Source: DUPU01 sp050952465 (GTDB lineage: Bacteria > Bacillota > Dehalobacteriia > Dehalobacteriales > Dehalobacteriaceae). From it: a stretch of 64,000 nt of DNA. Numbering within the stretch: the stretch's first letter is position 1; every line of letters starts with the position of its first letter. The stretch is taken from assembly GCA_050952465.1 (NCBI GenBank), contig JBMNKZ010000005.1, positions 62,001 through 126,000 of the forward strand, read 5' to 3'. The translations under genes and the position numbers were made by a program. The notes under the pieces are model-generated. The model worked only from the letters and a program-made list of their open reading frames with translations, was not told the origin of the DNA and ran no database searches. Of the stretch, positions 8,664 to 17,835 are shown piece after piece.

Positions 8664-9365
8664 TTATATTCCAAAGACATGGGCTCCATATTGAACTACT
8701 ATTTTTCTGGTCCAAATCCAGGCACTCACCGGTTTTGACGGATTCCAGAAGAATAGGCAGCCATAGGTAGGGTCCCAACCATTAAGGGCATCTCGGGCAG
8801 CTTTCACTGAATCGGCACTAGGCTGGGTGTTAACCCGCCCGTTTGCTACCGATTCTAATGCCCTACCCTGATAAACGACACCGGGCAAGGTATTAGGGAA
8901 ATCAGGGTGGCCTACCCGGTTTAAAAGAACCGCCCCAACGGCAACTTTGCCGATATAGGGTTCCGCTTCTGCCTCAGCGTGGATGGCTCGAGCGAGGAGC
9001 ATCGTATCGTCACTAACTGATACTTGGCTTGGTTGATATCCTGTTTGCGCCGCAGGTGCTGTGCCGGTTCCCAATCCTAAAGCATTGTAAGTTTGGGCAC
9101 CCACAATTCCGTCCGGGGTAAGTCCGTTTTTTCGCTGAAAATCCTTGATTGCGTTAAAGGTTGATGCTCCGAGAAATCCGTCAATTGGGCCTTTGTAGTA
9201 ACCCCAATTGCTTAGACGCTGCTGAACTTGAATAACATTGTTTCCGGAACTACCCCAGTATAGGGTTGGTCTTGATTGCGCAGTACCAGACTGGTTAGTC
9301 AAAAAAAATACGGCCGTAATTATAAAAACTAAAGTAACGACCAAAATCAATTTTTTGTTTTTCAT
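8664..9365 (-). CDS. sleB: Spore cortex-lytic enzyme SleB
   Basis: 233 residues. It has a signal peptide or anchor (about 1-30), a peptidoglycan-binding domain (VIQVQQRLSNWGYYKGPIDG to YNALGLG, about 42-100) and a C-terminal hydrolase_2 lytic transglycosylase domain beginning LLARAIHAEAEAEPYIGKVA and ending near FFWNPSKP. It degrades muramic-lactam cortex during germination. The ribosome site AAGGAGGGTG precedes ATG. Operon with ypeB. Confidence 0.96.
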   Translation of the reverse strand: MKNKKLILVVTLVFIITAVFFLTNQSGTAQSRPTLYWGSSGNNVIQVQQRLSNWGYYKGPIDGFLGASTFNAIKDFQRKNGLTPDGIVGAQTYNALGLGTGTAPAAQTGYQPSQVSVSDDTMLLARAIHAEAEAEPYIGKVAVGAVLLNRVGHPDFPNTLPGVVYQGRALESVANGRVNTQPSADSVKAARDALNGWDPTYGCLFFWNPSKPVSAWIWTRKIVVQYGAHVFGI

Positions 9366-9561
9366 ATTATTACACCCTCCTTGGTCAGCTTATTATGCTT
9401 CTTGGTATTATTCTCACTCTTTAACAGTTTTTTATGCTAAAATAAGAAAAGCTTTTTGCGGGGCATTTGGAGAGTTTTAGGCAAATGTAACAAAATGGAA
9501 AATATTTAGTTAATATTTACCTTGCGGTTATCGGAAAAGTTTGTTAAAATGAAACTGTCTT

Positions 9562-9682
9562 TCCATGGGGGAGTAGTTTCGCATTTTAAATGCGTGGTAA
9601 AATCAACATTTCGCCTTTTCTAAAGGTCTGGTTTGCCATAATAAACAAGACTCATGGGTGGTTTATCTAAGCTGCCCTTGAG
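9562..9682 (+). promoter_or_regulatory. yybP-ykoY-like (Mn2+) riboswitch candidate
   Basis: The leader between sleB and the P-ATPase gene contains GGGGGAGTAG at 9567, CAACATTTCG at 9604, ACAAGACTCATGGG and GCTGCCCTTGAG. These resemble conserved blocks of the yybP-ykoY manganese riboswitch, which often precedes P-type cation ATPases. The 3' helix CTCATGGG/CCCTTGAG is followed by seven T. The call is by motif and context; no covariance search was possible. The rest of 9366-9841 shows no gene. Confidence 0.6.
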
Positions 9683-9689
9683 TTTTTTT
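9651..9689 (+). terminator. Expression-platform terminator of the leader
   Basis: The arms CTCATGGG (9651-9658) and CCCTTGAG (9675-9682) are followed by TTTTTTT. It overlaps the 3' part of the putative riboswitch, as expected for transcriptional control. Confidence 0.65.
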
Positions 9690-9841
9690 ATTATTAACTT
9701 TTAAGTTCCCTGAATAAATAAAGCCGTTTTTAGAATTACTATTTAAGGGAGGGGGAACATGGAGATTATATGAGCAAATTCAAGTCATTCGTCTAATTTA
9801 ATTTATCTATTATTCTAAAAAACTATAGAGAGGTGTTATTT

Positions 9842-12499
9842 ATGTGGTTCGCAAAACCGGCAGAAGAAGTCTTAAAGGAGTTTAACGTTGACTCTTCTAC
9901 AGGTCTTACTTCTGAGGAAGCCAAAGCCAGGTTAGAGAAATACGGCCCTAATAAATTGAAGGGAAAACCGAAAAAAAGCCTTTTGTCTCTCTTCTTAGGT
10001 CAATTACAGGATATGCTCATTTATGTTCTTTTGGGTGCGGCTGTAATCACAGTGTTGATTGGAGAATATGTAGACGCCATAATTATCCTTTTTGTTGTTA
10101 TATTAAATGCTGTAATTGGTGTAGTGCAGGAACATAAAGCGGAAAAAGCAATTGAAGCCTTGCAGCAAATGACTACGCCCAAATCTTTAGTAAAACGGGA
10201 TGGCGAGGTCAAGGAGATCAGTTCAGAGGAAATTGTACCCGGGGATATTGTAGTCATAGACGCCGGCAGATATATCCCGGCAGATTTACGGCTTATTGAA
10301 AGTGTTAATCTTCAAATAGAAGAATCGGCCCTGACTGGTGAATCGGTACCCTCGGATAAGAATGCCCAGGACCTTCACAAGGATCCCAAAACCCCGATTG
10401 GTGATAAATCAAATATGGCGTTTATGTCCACCCTTTCTACATACGGGAGAGGTGAGGGTGTGGTAGTGGGCACTGCCATGGAAACAGAAATTGGAAGGAT
10501 CGCCAAAATTCTTGATGAAGGCGATACTGATATGACCCCGCTTCAAAAGAGATTAGATGAGCTGGGAAAAATTTTAGCCTATATTGCCATTGGTATCTGC
10601 GCTCTGATATTCGTTATTGCCTTATTCCAGGAACGACCTTTGTTTGATATGTTCTTAACGGCCATTAGCTTAGCTGTGGCAGCTATTCCTGAAGGTTTGG
10701 CCGCCATTGTAGCAATTGTTTTAGCTCTTGGTGTCACTAGAATGTCTAAGATTAACGCCATTGTGAAAAAGCTGCCTGCAGTGGAAACCCTTGGTTCTGT
10801 CAATATCATTTGTTCCGATAAAACAGGAACTCTGACTCAAAATAAGATGACAGTCGTAAAATACTATACCTTAAACAATGTCAAAGAGGTATCTCAGACA
10901 GAAACTAATCTTGAAGCATCAGGAGATGAAAAGGAGTTAATCAAGACTTTCGTTTTATGCTCAGATGCGACCTTTGAACATGGGCAGGGGACAGGAGATC
11001 CCACAGAAATTGCTTTAGTTGTATTAGGCGACAAATATAAGCTGGCCAAAAATGATTTGAATGAAAAACATAAAAGAGTAGGAGAAAAACCCTTTGATTC
11101 AGATCGAAAGCTCATGTCCACTTTGAATGTAGAAGGAAAAGGTTATCGGGTTCATACCAAAGGTGCTCTGGATAATATTTTAAAGATTTCCACTCATGCA
11201 TTAGTGAATGGCCAGATTGTGCCCTTAACGGAAGAAATGAAGACTGAATATCTTAAAGCGTCAGAAGAAATGTCGAACAATGCTTTAAGAGTCCTGGGGG
11301 CTGCTTTTAAGGATACAGACAGTGTAATAGATCCTAAAGAAATGGAAAAAGACTTAGTTGTGATTGGTATGGTGGGAATGATAGATCCTCCTCGGCTTGA
11401 GGTGAAGGATTCTATTAGGGAAGCAAAGCAGGCCGGGATCACTCCTATTATGATTACCGGTGACCATAAAAATACCGCCGTGGCCATCGCAAAAGAACTA
11501 GGCATCGCCGATTCTATAGAACAGAGTTTAACCGGTGTGGAAATAGATGAATTATCAGATGATGAGTTTTCAAAAAATATCAACAAATACAGAGTATTTG
11601 CCCGGGTTTCACCTGAGCATAAGGTTAAGATAGTTAGGGCTTTTAAAGGGCAAGACAACATCGTATCCATGACCGGTGACGGGGTCAATGATGCTCCTTC
11701 CTTAAAATATGCTGATATTGGGGTGGCTATGGGGATCACCGGCACAGATGTATCTAAAGGTGCCAGTGATATGATCTTGACTGATGATAACTTCACCACT
11801 ATTGTTCATGCTATTGAAGAAGGTAGAAACATCTATAATAATATAAAAAAATCAGTTATCTTCTTATTGTCTTGTAATTTAGGAGAAGTAGTTACAATTT
11901 TAGTCTCAATTTTGCTTTTCTGGCCCATACCTCTCCTGCCTACTCAGATATTATGGATTAACCTGATTACCGACTCACTGCCGGCAATTGCTCTAGGTAT
12001 TGACCCTGGAGATAAAGACGTAATGAAACAGAAGCCAAGGAACCCGAGAGAAAGCTTCTTTGCCCACGGCGCATGGCTCCGATCTGTAATCGGTGGGGTA
12101 TTGATAGGTATTTTGACATTAACCGCCTTTTACTTTGGATTAAGTGAACATGGATATAGTTTGGGTGCCCAAGATATCCCTGGAGATGTTATGATTTATG
12201 CCAGAACTATGGCTTTTGTAGTGCTTGCGGGATCTCAGCTGTTCTACTCTTTGTCCATGAGAAGTGAAACCAAATCCATACTTCGGATTGGTGTGTTTTC
12301 TAATATGTACCTAATCGGAGCGATTATCGTAGGTTTTATCCTGCAACTAGGTGTGATCTCCATACCATTTTTGGCAAATGCATTCCAAGTGCATAATTTA
12401 AGTGTCTTGGATTGGGGTATCGTGATTGTCTTTTCTTTAATACCTTTAGTAGTGAATGAAATCATTAAGATCTTTATGAGGATTAACGCAAAGGCATAA
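9842..12499 (+). CDS. P-type cation ATPase, calcium-transporting (P2A/PMCA-like)
   Basis: 885 residues. ATG 9842 is chosen because GAGAGGTG lies 6 nt upstream; a GTG at 9833 falls inside that site. Order: cation-ATPase N domain (1-70), TM pair, actuator with TGES (about 164), TM pair with the ion-binding PEGL (AAIPEGLAA), phosphorylation loop with Asp326 in SDKTGT, nucleotide domain, TGDGVND (about 611), and a C-terminal set of membrane helices. PEGL and overall length fit bacterial Ca2+ ATPases; Mn2+ export is also possible given the upstream riboswitch candidate. Confidence 0.93.
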   Translation: MWFAKPAEEVLKEFNVDSSTGLTSEEAKARLEKYGPNKLKGKPKKSLLSLFLGQLQDMLIYVLLGAAVITVLIGEYVDAIIILFVVILNAVIGVVQEHKAEKAIEALQQMTTPKSLVKRDGEVKEISSEEIVPGDIVVIDAGRYIPADLRLIESVNLQIEESALTGESVPSDKNAQDLHKDPKTPIGDKSNMAFMSTLSTYGRGEGVVVGTAMETEIGRIAKILDEGDTDMTPLQKRLDELGKILAYIAIGICALIFVIALFQERPLFDMFLTAISLAVAAIPEGLAAIVAIVLALGVTRMSKINAIVKKLPAVETLGSVNIICSDKTGTLTQNKMTVVKYYTLNNVKEVSQTETNLEASGDEKELIKTFVLCSDATFEHGQGTGDPTEIALVVLGDKYKLAKNDLNEKHKRVGEKPFDSDRKLMSTLNVEGKGYRVHTKGALDNILKISTHALVNGQIVPLTEEMKTEYLKASEEMSNNALRVLGAAFKDTDSVIDPKEMEKDLVVIGMVGMIDPPRLEVKDSIREAKQAGITPIMITGDHKNTAVAIAKELGIADSIEQSLTGVEIDELSDDEFSKNINKYRVFARVSPEHKVKIVRAFKGQDNIVSMTGDGVNDAPSLKYADIGVAMGITGTDVSKGASDMILTDDNFTTIVHAIEEGRNIYNNIKKSVIFLLSCNLGEVVTILVSILLFWPIPLLPTQILWINLITDSLPAIALGIDPGDKDVMKQKPRNPRESFFAHGAWLRSVIGGVLIGILTLTAFYFGLSEHGYSLGAQDIPGDVMIYARTMAFVVLAGSQLFYSLSMRSETKSILRIGVFSNMYLIGAIIVGFILQLGVISIPFLANAFQVHNLSVLDWGIVIVFSLIPLVVNEIIKIFMRINAKA

Positions 12500-12521
12500 C
12501 AAAGATAAGCAGAGTTCTAGC

Positions 12522-12552
12522 ATCAGGTGGAGCTTTTGCTCCATCTGATGAT
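12522..12552 (+). terminator. Hairpin after the P-ATPase gene
   Basis: The arms ATCAGGTGGAGC and GCTCCATCTGAT surround TTTT. The T tract is poor. The arm and its upstream AGAGTTCTAGCATCAG recur near 2628 and 19353, so it may be a mobile terminator-like repeat. Confidence 0.6.
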
Positions 12553-12684
12553 TAGAAATCGTTGGAGGGTTTAGTTACTCAGGTTTAATTTTAATTATTA
12601 CCTTATAGCTAGATAGCTGTTAAGATTTTTGGTACTATGATGATCAATGGATAGAATTGTGTAAAGAAAGATTAATAAATATGC

Positions 12685-12713
12685 TTGCAAAAGGAATAAA
12701 ACTATGTTAATAT
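12685..12713 (+). promoter_or_regulatory. Probable promoter of the Cys-Leu tRNA pair
   Basis: TTGCAA at 12685 and TAATAT at 12708 with a 17-bp spacer, 15 bp before tRNA-Cys. Confidence 0.6.
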
Positions 12714-12727
12714 AGTTTTTGCGACAA

Positions 12728-12802
12728 GGCGCCATAGCCAAGTGGTAAGGCAGAGGACTGCAAATCCTTTATTCTCCAGTTCAAATCTGGATGGCGCCTC
12801 CA
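12728..12802 (+). tRNA. tRNA-Cys (GCA)
   Basis: A 75-nt cloverleaf with acceptor GGCGCCA, anticodon loop CTGCAAA, T arm CCAGTTCAAATCTGG and encoded CCA. Confidence 0.96.
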
Positions 12803-12807
12803 AACTT

Positions 12808-12896
12808 GCCGGAGTGGCGGAACTGGCAGACGCACAGGACTTAAAATCCTGCGATCCTCAAAGATCGTACCGGTTCGATTCCGGTTTCCGGCACCA
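12808..12896 (+). tRNA. tRNA-Leu (TAA)
   Basis: An 89-nt class II tRNA with acceptor GCCGGAG, anticodon loop CTTAAAA, a long variable arm (GATCCTCAAAGATC) and encoded CCA. Confidence 0.96.
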
Positions 12897-12901
12897 ATAG
12901 T

Positions 12902-12936
12902 AAAAAGGCCTCTGGGTTTTTCCCAGAGGCCTTTTT
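12902..12936 (+). terminator. Terminator of the Cys-Leu tRNA pair
   Basis: AAAAAGGCCTCTGGG and CCCAGAGGCCTTTTT form a perfect 15-bp stem around five T, with U tracts on both strands. Confidence 0.92.
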
Positions 12937-13204
12937 GTAGTCAAAATAGGGTTTGACGGCTAATTTTAAGAAATATGATTGGTAGGTAGCATCTGATTCA
13001 CCGTTATTGGGAGAGAAGTATTTCATTAGTTAGATTAATGACTTAATTCGTTCCTTTGATTTTGGAAACTCTTTCTCAATTACATTCCAGACCGTAGAGG
13101 AAGTTTAGTGACAAGGGTGTAAAAGTACGGTATAATTTTTTTGAACGATGTATCTTTGATTTTTTTGGATTACGTTTTGAATAAGGGAGTGGGGTGAAAA
13201 TTAT

Positions 13205-13762
13205 TTGGTTCAAAATACGGGTAAAACTGTCAGAATGATTCGCGAGTCTAAGAATATTTCTCTTTCCGCTCTTGCAAGAGATATAAAAGTATCAAAAAGT
13301 TTAATATGCCAGGTAGAAAAAGGCGAGATTCTTCCTTCACTTGCCACATTGGAGAAAATAGCTATGTCATTAGGTGTTCCTATTACTGATTTTTTTAAGC
13401 TGGAAGAAGAATTAACGGAAAAAAATCATAGTAATATAGTCCGGAGAGATAAGCGTGTAAAGTTATTCATACCGGATTCAGCAACGGTTTATTATTTATT
13501 AACACCAAATCTTCATGCTAATTTAGAGTTTTTAATAGTAGAATTTCCTCCCTGTTCCGACAGCACCGGACGTGATACCTTCAGGCATGAGGGGGAAGAG
13601 TATTTTTTAGTTTTGGAAGGTGAATTTACATTAAAAGTTGAAAATGAAACTTATATTTTGTATGAAGGTGACAGTGGGTATTTTGACAGTAACAAAAAAC
13701 ACCTTTTTGTCAATAATACAGACAAAAAAGCAAGGCTATTGGTCGCTGCTACACGGAAGTAA
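13205..13762 (+). CDS. XRE-family regulator with C-terminal cupin domain
   Basis: 185 residues, starting at TTG behind GGGAGTGGGGTG. An HTH_3 domain (about 7-62) holds SLSALARDIKVSKSLICQVEKG. A cupin domain (about 105-183) has HEGEEYFLVLEGEF and NKKHLFVNNTD. This HTH-cupin class binds DNA and senses a small ligand; relatives control polyamine or amino-acid metabolism. It is followed by a terminator and then, on the same strand, by hisD, which it may control. The ligand cannot be deduced. Confidence 0.85.
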   Translation: MVQNTGKTVRMIRESKNISLSALARDIKVSKSLICQVEKGEILPSLATLEKIAMSLGVPITDFFKLEEELTEKNHSNIVRRDKRVKLFIPDSATVYYLLTPNLHANLEFLIVEFPPCSDSTGRDTFRHEGEEYFLVLEGEFTLKVENETYILYEGDSGYFDSNKKHLFVNNTDKKARLLVAATRK

Positions 13763-13790
13763 ACATTTTCATATTTATGTGGCCTTTTTG

Positions 13791-13822
13791 AATCCGTTCA
13801 TTAAACATGAACGGATTTTTTA
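13791..13822 (+). terminator. Terminator of the XRE-cupin regulator gene
   Basis: AATCCGTTCA and TGAACGGATT around TTAAACA, followed by a T tract. Confidence 0.88.
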
Positions 13823-13925
13823 ATTATTTTTAAAATCTCGCAGGAAAAATAAAAAAAATGAAGAATAATACAGAAGACGTTCAGTATATATTAACGAAAC
13901 GTTTATTATAGGGAGGAATGGAAAT

Positions 13926-15200
13926 ATGGAGTACTTAAAGAAAGCCATTGAAATAGGAATCGAAGAAGACCGGAACAGATTAAAGGAAATAGTCTCAGAA
14001 ATTATTCAAAATGTGAGGGAAAAAGGAGATCAGGCCTTGGTTGATTATAATATCAGGTTCGACGGAAACGTCAGAAAGGATTTGCTTGTAACCAGGGAAG
14101 AAATTGCTGCTGCATATCGGGAAGTTGACAGAAGATTGATCGATGATATGAAGATAGCTGCCCGTAACATAGAAGAATTTGCGAAGAAACAGAAAAGCAC
14201 CATCAGCGATCTGGAAGAAACAGAGATCACCCCAGGGGTATTCTTAAGTCACAGGGTTATTCCCATAGAAAGTTGTTGTTGTTATGTGCCGGGAGGACTT
14301 CATCCTCTGTTTTCCAGTGCTCTGATGCTGGCTATTCCCGCTAAAGTTGCCGGAGTGAAAAGAATTGCCGCTTGCACACCTGCCATGCGCGGTACGGAAA
14401 AAATCCATCCTGCTACTTTAGTTGCTTTAGATATTGCCGGAGTAGACGAAATCTATGTTGTTGGCGGAGCCCACGCCATTGCAGCTTTTGCCTATGGAAC
14501 TCAGCAAATAAAGCCGGTAGATATCATTGTGGGACCTGGTAATCAATATGTGACTGAAGCTAAACGCCAGTGTTACGGGCAGGTTGGCATCGATTTTCTG
14601 GCTGGACCCAGTGAAGTTTTGGTAATTGCTGATGACAGTGCCGATGCCGAAGTAATTGCATCTGATCTTCTAGCTCAGAGCGAACATGATTTAAAGGCGG
14701 CAGCTATCCTGGTCACTACCAGTAAGGAACTGGCGGAGAAAGTGATGGCATCCGTTGAAAAACAATTAGAAACCTTGGAAACTGCTGATGTGGCAAGGCA
14801 ATCATGGGAAAAATACGGCATTGTTGTAATTGTAGATTCACTGGAAGAAGCCTGCGCTTTTTCCAATCAATATGCCCCCGAGCATTTGGAGATTCAAACC
14901 CGGGAAAATAAACAGATTATACCTCTGTTAACTAATTACGGTTCCTTGTTTGAAGGTGAATTGTCTGCGGAGGTATTCGGAGATTATGTAGCCGGAACCA
15001 ATCATACCCTGCCCACATTGCGCGTAGCCCGTTATTCAGGCGGTCTTTTTGTTGGTATGTTTTTGAAGATCTGCACCGGTCAAAGGCTGACCCCAAAAGG
15101 TATTGCGAATATTGCGGGTGTAGCAGAAAGGATGGCTAGAGCGGAAGGATTACACGCCCACGGAAATGCTGCCGCGATCCGCTGGAGGCTTATGGAATAA
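13926..15200 (+). CDS. hisD: Histidinol dehydrogenase family protein
   Basis: 424 residues, ATG behind TAGGGAGGAATGG. HisD oxidises histidinol to histidine using NAD. Family motifs are visible: VPGGLHPLFSSALMLAIPA, YVVGGAHAIAAFAYGT, GPGNQYVTEAKR, AGPSEVLVIAD, SEHD, YAPEHLEI and AGTNHTLPT. The Zn-ligand Gln/His (LLAQSEHD) are present. It is not in a his operon but lies after an XRE-cupin regulator and 250 bp before a PHP phosphatase. It may act in histidine synthesis with that phosphatase, or be a HisD-family dehydrogenase of another alcohol. Confidence 0.88.
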   Translation: MEYLKKAIEIGIEEDRNRLKEIVSEIIQNVREKGDQALVDYNIRFDGNVRKDLLVTREEIAAAYREVDRRLIDDMKIAARNIEEFAKKQKSTISDLEETEITPGVFLSHRVIPIESCCCYVPGGLHPLFSSALMLAIPAKVAGVKRIAACTPAMRGTEKIHPATLVALDIAGVDEIYVVGGAHAIAAFAYGTQQIKPVDIIVGPGNQYVTEAKRQCYGQVGIDFLAGPSEVLVIADDSADAEVIASDLLAQSEHDLKAAAILVTTSKELAEKVMASVEKQLETLETADVARQSWEKYGIVVIVDSLEEACAFSNQYAPEHLEIQTRENKQIIPLLTNYGSLFEGELSAEVFGDYVAGTNHTLPTLRVARYSGGLFVGMFLKICTGQRLTPKGIANIAGVAERMARAEGLHAHGNAAAIRWRLME

Positions 15201-15318
15201 GTGGTATTGAAGTTTATCCGGCGTGATATTTCACGCTTGATAAACATAAATAAAAAGGGGGAATAAGTCTTTTTATTTTGATTACTTTTCCTCCAATCGT
15301 GAAGATTTTTGACCGAAG

Positions 15319-15346
15319 TGACACAGGGGGACAGGTACCTGTGTCA
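15319..15346. repeat. REP-like palindromic repeat, copy 1
   Basis: TGACACAG and CTGTGTCA flank GGGGAC and the palindrome ACAGGTACCTGT. It belongs to a dispersed family with a TGACACAGGGGGAC core seen seven more times in the window. The surrounding 15201-15452 has no other gene; a hairpin at about 15213-15245 (GTTTATC/GATAAAC with inner GCGTGA/TCACGC) may end hisD transcripts. Confidence 0.8.
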
Positions 15347-15452
15347 TTCAACCTCCGGAAGCTCCCCTTATCGTGTTTTTCAGTCACTGGTCAGGGATGT
15401 CAATTAATGATAACATTGATGGCAGACATTATAGTTAAGGAAGGTGGCAAAA

Positions 15453-16319
15453 GTGCTAAGAAAAATCGATTATCATGTACATCCTGATTACTCCATAGAT
15501 GCCGACCGGGCAAAAATCAAGGACTATTGTTACCGAGCATTAGAACTGAACCTGGAAGAAATTTGTTTCACTACTCATCTGGAATTTGGTCTGCTGGAGG
15601 AGGGAAAAGATAATCTTGTTTCCTATCGAGGTAAGCCCTGGAGCATTTTAAGGCTGGAATGGCTGGATGATTACTTTACTGAAATCCACCAGGCGCAGCA
15701 GGAATTCAAGAGGCAAGGGCTAAAGGTAAAGGCCGGTGTGGAAATTGGTTTTCACAGGGAATATGAAAATGATATTGCAAAAATTGTAAATCAATACCCC
15801 TTTGATTATGTACTGGGAGCCATCCATTGCCTTCAAGGTTATTCTATAGCTTCTAAATATGAAAGCATCGACTACTTTGCCAATCGTGATTTAGCCACAG
15901 TTGGACATGAATATTTTACTCTTTTAGAGGAGGCGGTAAAAAGCGGATTTTTTGATGCCATCGCTCACTTAGACATATACTGCAGGTACGGCAGCAGACA
16001 TTTTGGAGACCAAATCTCCACTATTCACCGGGGGATTGTAGAACCGATTCTGAAAGAAATGTCCAGACGAAACATGGCCTTAGAGATAAATACTTCAAGC
16101 CTGAGCAGAGGACTGAAAGAATTTCATCCCTCTAGGGAGATTGTTGCTATGGCGGTAAAAGCAGGTGCTAAAATCTTTACTGTCGGCTCAGATGCACATA
16201 AACTGGAGGAATTGGGTCGGCATATTGATGAAGCCCTTGCTTTACTTAAAGATTTTAACCTTAACCCACATGTTTTTACCCGGCATAAAGCCGAACCTTT
16301 CCCCACCGACCGGATTTAA
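15453..16319 (+). CDS. PHP-domain phosphatase, histidinol-phosphatase-like
   Basis: 288 residues from GTG 15453, which is well spaced behind AAGGAAGG; an in-frame GTG at 15444 overlaps the site. The PHP metal-binding motifs are DYHVHPDYS, TTHLEFG, GVEIGFHREYE, GAIHC, AHLDIYCRYG and a final GSDAH. These match HisK/HisJ-type histidinol-phosphate phosphatases. Its closeness to hisD suggests that the two perform the last steps of histidine synthesis. Another phosphoester substrate cannot be excluded. Confidence 0.83.
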   Translation: MLRKIDYHVHPDYSIDADRAKIKDYCYRALELNLEEICFTTHLEFGLLEEGKDNLVSYRGKPWSILRLEWLDDYFTEIHQAQQEFKRQGLKVKAGVEIGFHREYENDIAKIVNQYPFDYVLGAIHCLQGYSIASKYESIDYFANRDLATVGHEYFTLLEEAVKSGFFDAIAHLDIYCRYGSRHFGDQISTIHRGIVEPILKEMSRRNMALEINTSSLSRGLKEFHPSREIVAMAVKAGAKIFTVGSDAHKLEELGRHIDEALALLKDFNLNPHVFTRHKAEPFPTDRI

Positions 16320-16368
16320 AGCATTTTACGCAAATTTATCAGCCTTTCCTAAGACTGAAGGTGGTAGT

Positions 16369-16422
16369 ATGACACAGGGGTGACACAGGGGGACAGGTAC
16401 CTGTGTCATACCCCTGTGTCAT
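16369..16422. repeat. REP-like palindromic repeat, copy 2 (nested palindrome)
   Basis: ATGACACAGGGG and CCCCTGTGTCAT form an outer stem. Inside lies a complete copy of the repeat at 15319. It sits 50 bp after the PHP gene and between convergent genes. Confidence 0.85.
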
Positions 16423-16464
16423 AAAAGACTTTTAAAAGCCAAGTTAAACATTCAACATGTTTGC

Positions 16465-17604
16465 CTACCTGCCTAACAGTTTCCTAATGAAAGGAACCTT
16501 TAGGTTAATGGCGTTTTCGGGGCATAGCTCCTGGCAGCAATAGCACCTAATACACCTATCATATTTATAACTTGGAGGATTCTTTTTATCCCCGTCATGC
16601 CAATCAACGGCTTTTGGTTTTACCGGGCACATTTTTATACAAATCCCGCATTTGGCACACTTATCCTCGCTAATATATGGTTTTGGGACAATTGAATTTT
16701 TCATGAAGTTTAGTGTACCTCCGGGCTTGAAGGGCTTTACCGGCTGACGTTTAACATTAAAATCTTTTACGCGAAGCTCGTCTAACTTATCACCAACAAT
16801 TTCTACATCAGTATCCCGGTAGGTTCCTAAACCTGACTCTTGCCCAAATTTAATAGTTGGCACGAATTCCGGATTTAGGTCTATCAACCGGCAGACAGTC
16901 GCATCCAGGGCAATTGGATCAGTTGAAAAAAGCAGCACGTTCATTTTCTTAGGCTTTCCGCCCCTTGGGCCATTTCCTTCCATTGCCATGATGCCATCCA
17001 TAATGTAAAGCCGCGGCTTTAACAGCATATTTAGATCAACAAGCATCCTGGCAAAATCATTGGCATCCGGTAACTTAACATGAAATTCACCCTTAAGCAG
17101 TCCCGGAATACACCCGAACTGATTTTTTACAGATCCGGTCATTCGGGCAAAACCATGGGTTTTTAATTTGGGAAGACTGATTAAGCCGTCATTTTCAAGA
17201 ACCCCATTTGCAATAACAAATCTTTTATTTTGCCTCCCCTCTTTGAAAGAGACTTCCTTACCTTTATGGAAGTCAGCTAATGGTATATCTAATTCCTTAG
17301 ATATATTCCCTATTCCTGATTTTTTTGCAACAGCTTCTGGGCTGCCGAATCCCGGTGAGTCCCCATAAGACAGTATTGCCCCTGCGCTTAATAATGCCTC
17401 AGCAACTGCCTTAAAAACAGAAGGGTGCGTGGTGACACATTTTTCTGGTGGTTCAGCTGTTAAAAGATTTGGTTTTAACAAAATCTTCTCCCCGGATTTA
17501 ACGAATGTTTTGGTTCCCCCGATTAAATTTAAACCCCTGTTTACTGCATTTTTTACTTCTATATATTCATAACTGTTACACCTGACCAGGGCTACCTTTG
17601 CCAT
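16465..17604 (-). CDS. DUF362 protein with two 4Fe-4S clusters
   Basis: 379 residues. The N-terminal ~300 form a DUF362 domain (KILLKPNLLTAEPPEKCVTTHP, LPKLKTHGFARMTGSVKNQFG, DGIMAMEGNGPRGG). The C-terminus is a ferredoxin-like pair of CxxCxxCxxxCP motifs beginning at about Cys316 and Cys351. Such proteins are common in anaerobes and are presumed to be electron carriers or iron-sulfur reductases, but no reaction is established. It stands alone, convergent with the PHP gene. Confidence 0.85.
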   Translation of the reverse strand: MAKVALVRCNSYEYIEVKNAVNRGLNLIGGTKTFVKSGEKILLKPNLLTAEPPEKCVTTHPSVFKAVAEALLSAGAILSYGDSPGFGSPEAVAKKSGIGNISKELDIPLADFHKGKEVSFKEGRQNKRFVIANGVLENDGLISLPKLKTHGFARMTGSVKNQFGCIPGLLKGEFHVKLPDANDFARMLVDLNMLLKPRLYIMDGIMAMEGNGPRGGKPKKMNVLLFSTDPIALDATVCRLIDLNPEFVPTIKFGQESGLGTYRDTDVEIVGDKLDELRVKDFNVKRQPVKPFKPGGTLNFMKNSIVPKPYISEDKCAKCGICIKMCPVKPKAVDWHDGDKKNPPSYKYDRCIRCYCCQELCPENAINLKVPFIRKLLGR

Positions 17605-17835
17605 AAAATTACCGCCTTTATCAAATAATCATTTATATATTTTCACTAGAAGTATACACCTAATATGATAACTTTGGAAGTTCCTTGGGTACTCCTTATT
17701 GTCCGGTATCAGGAAAAGTTAATGGGTATTTGCTAAGATCTGTTTTGCCGACTTGCCATAACTTATTAACTGCTATTTGATTAAAAGAATATACTGTAAT
17801 GACAGTAAATTTTAATCAAATGGAGTGACATTACC

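Noticed and set aside
10021..12465. Several minus-strand ORFs inside the P-ATPase gene
   Set aside because: Antisense shadows of a conserved gene; none has a ribosome site or recognisable domain.
15278..15487. 69-codon ORF before the PHP phosphatase
   Set aside because: It runs through the REP-like repeat and overlaps the start of the PHP gene in another frame.
15319..16422. Possible CRISPR array from repeated TGACACAGGGGGAC units
   Set aside because: Repeats are far apart and irregular, palindromic, scattered over the window and have no unique spacers or cas genes.
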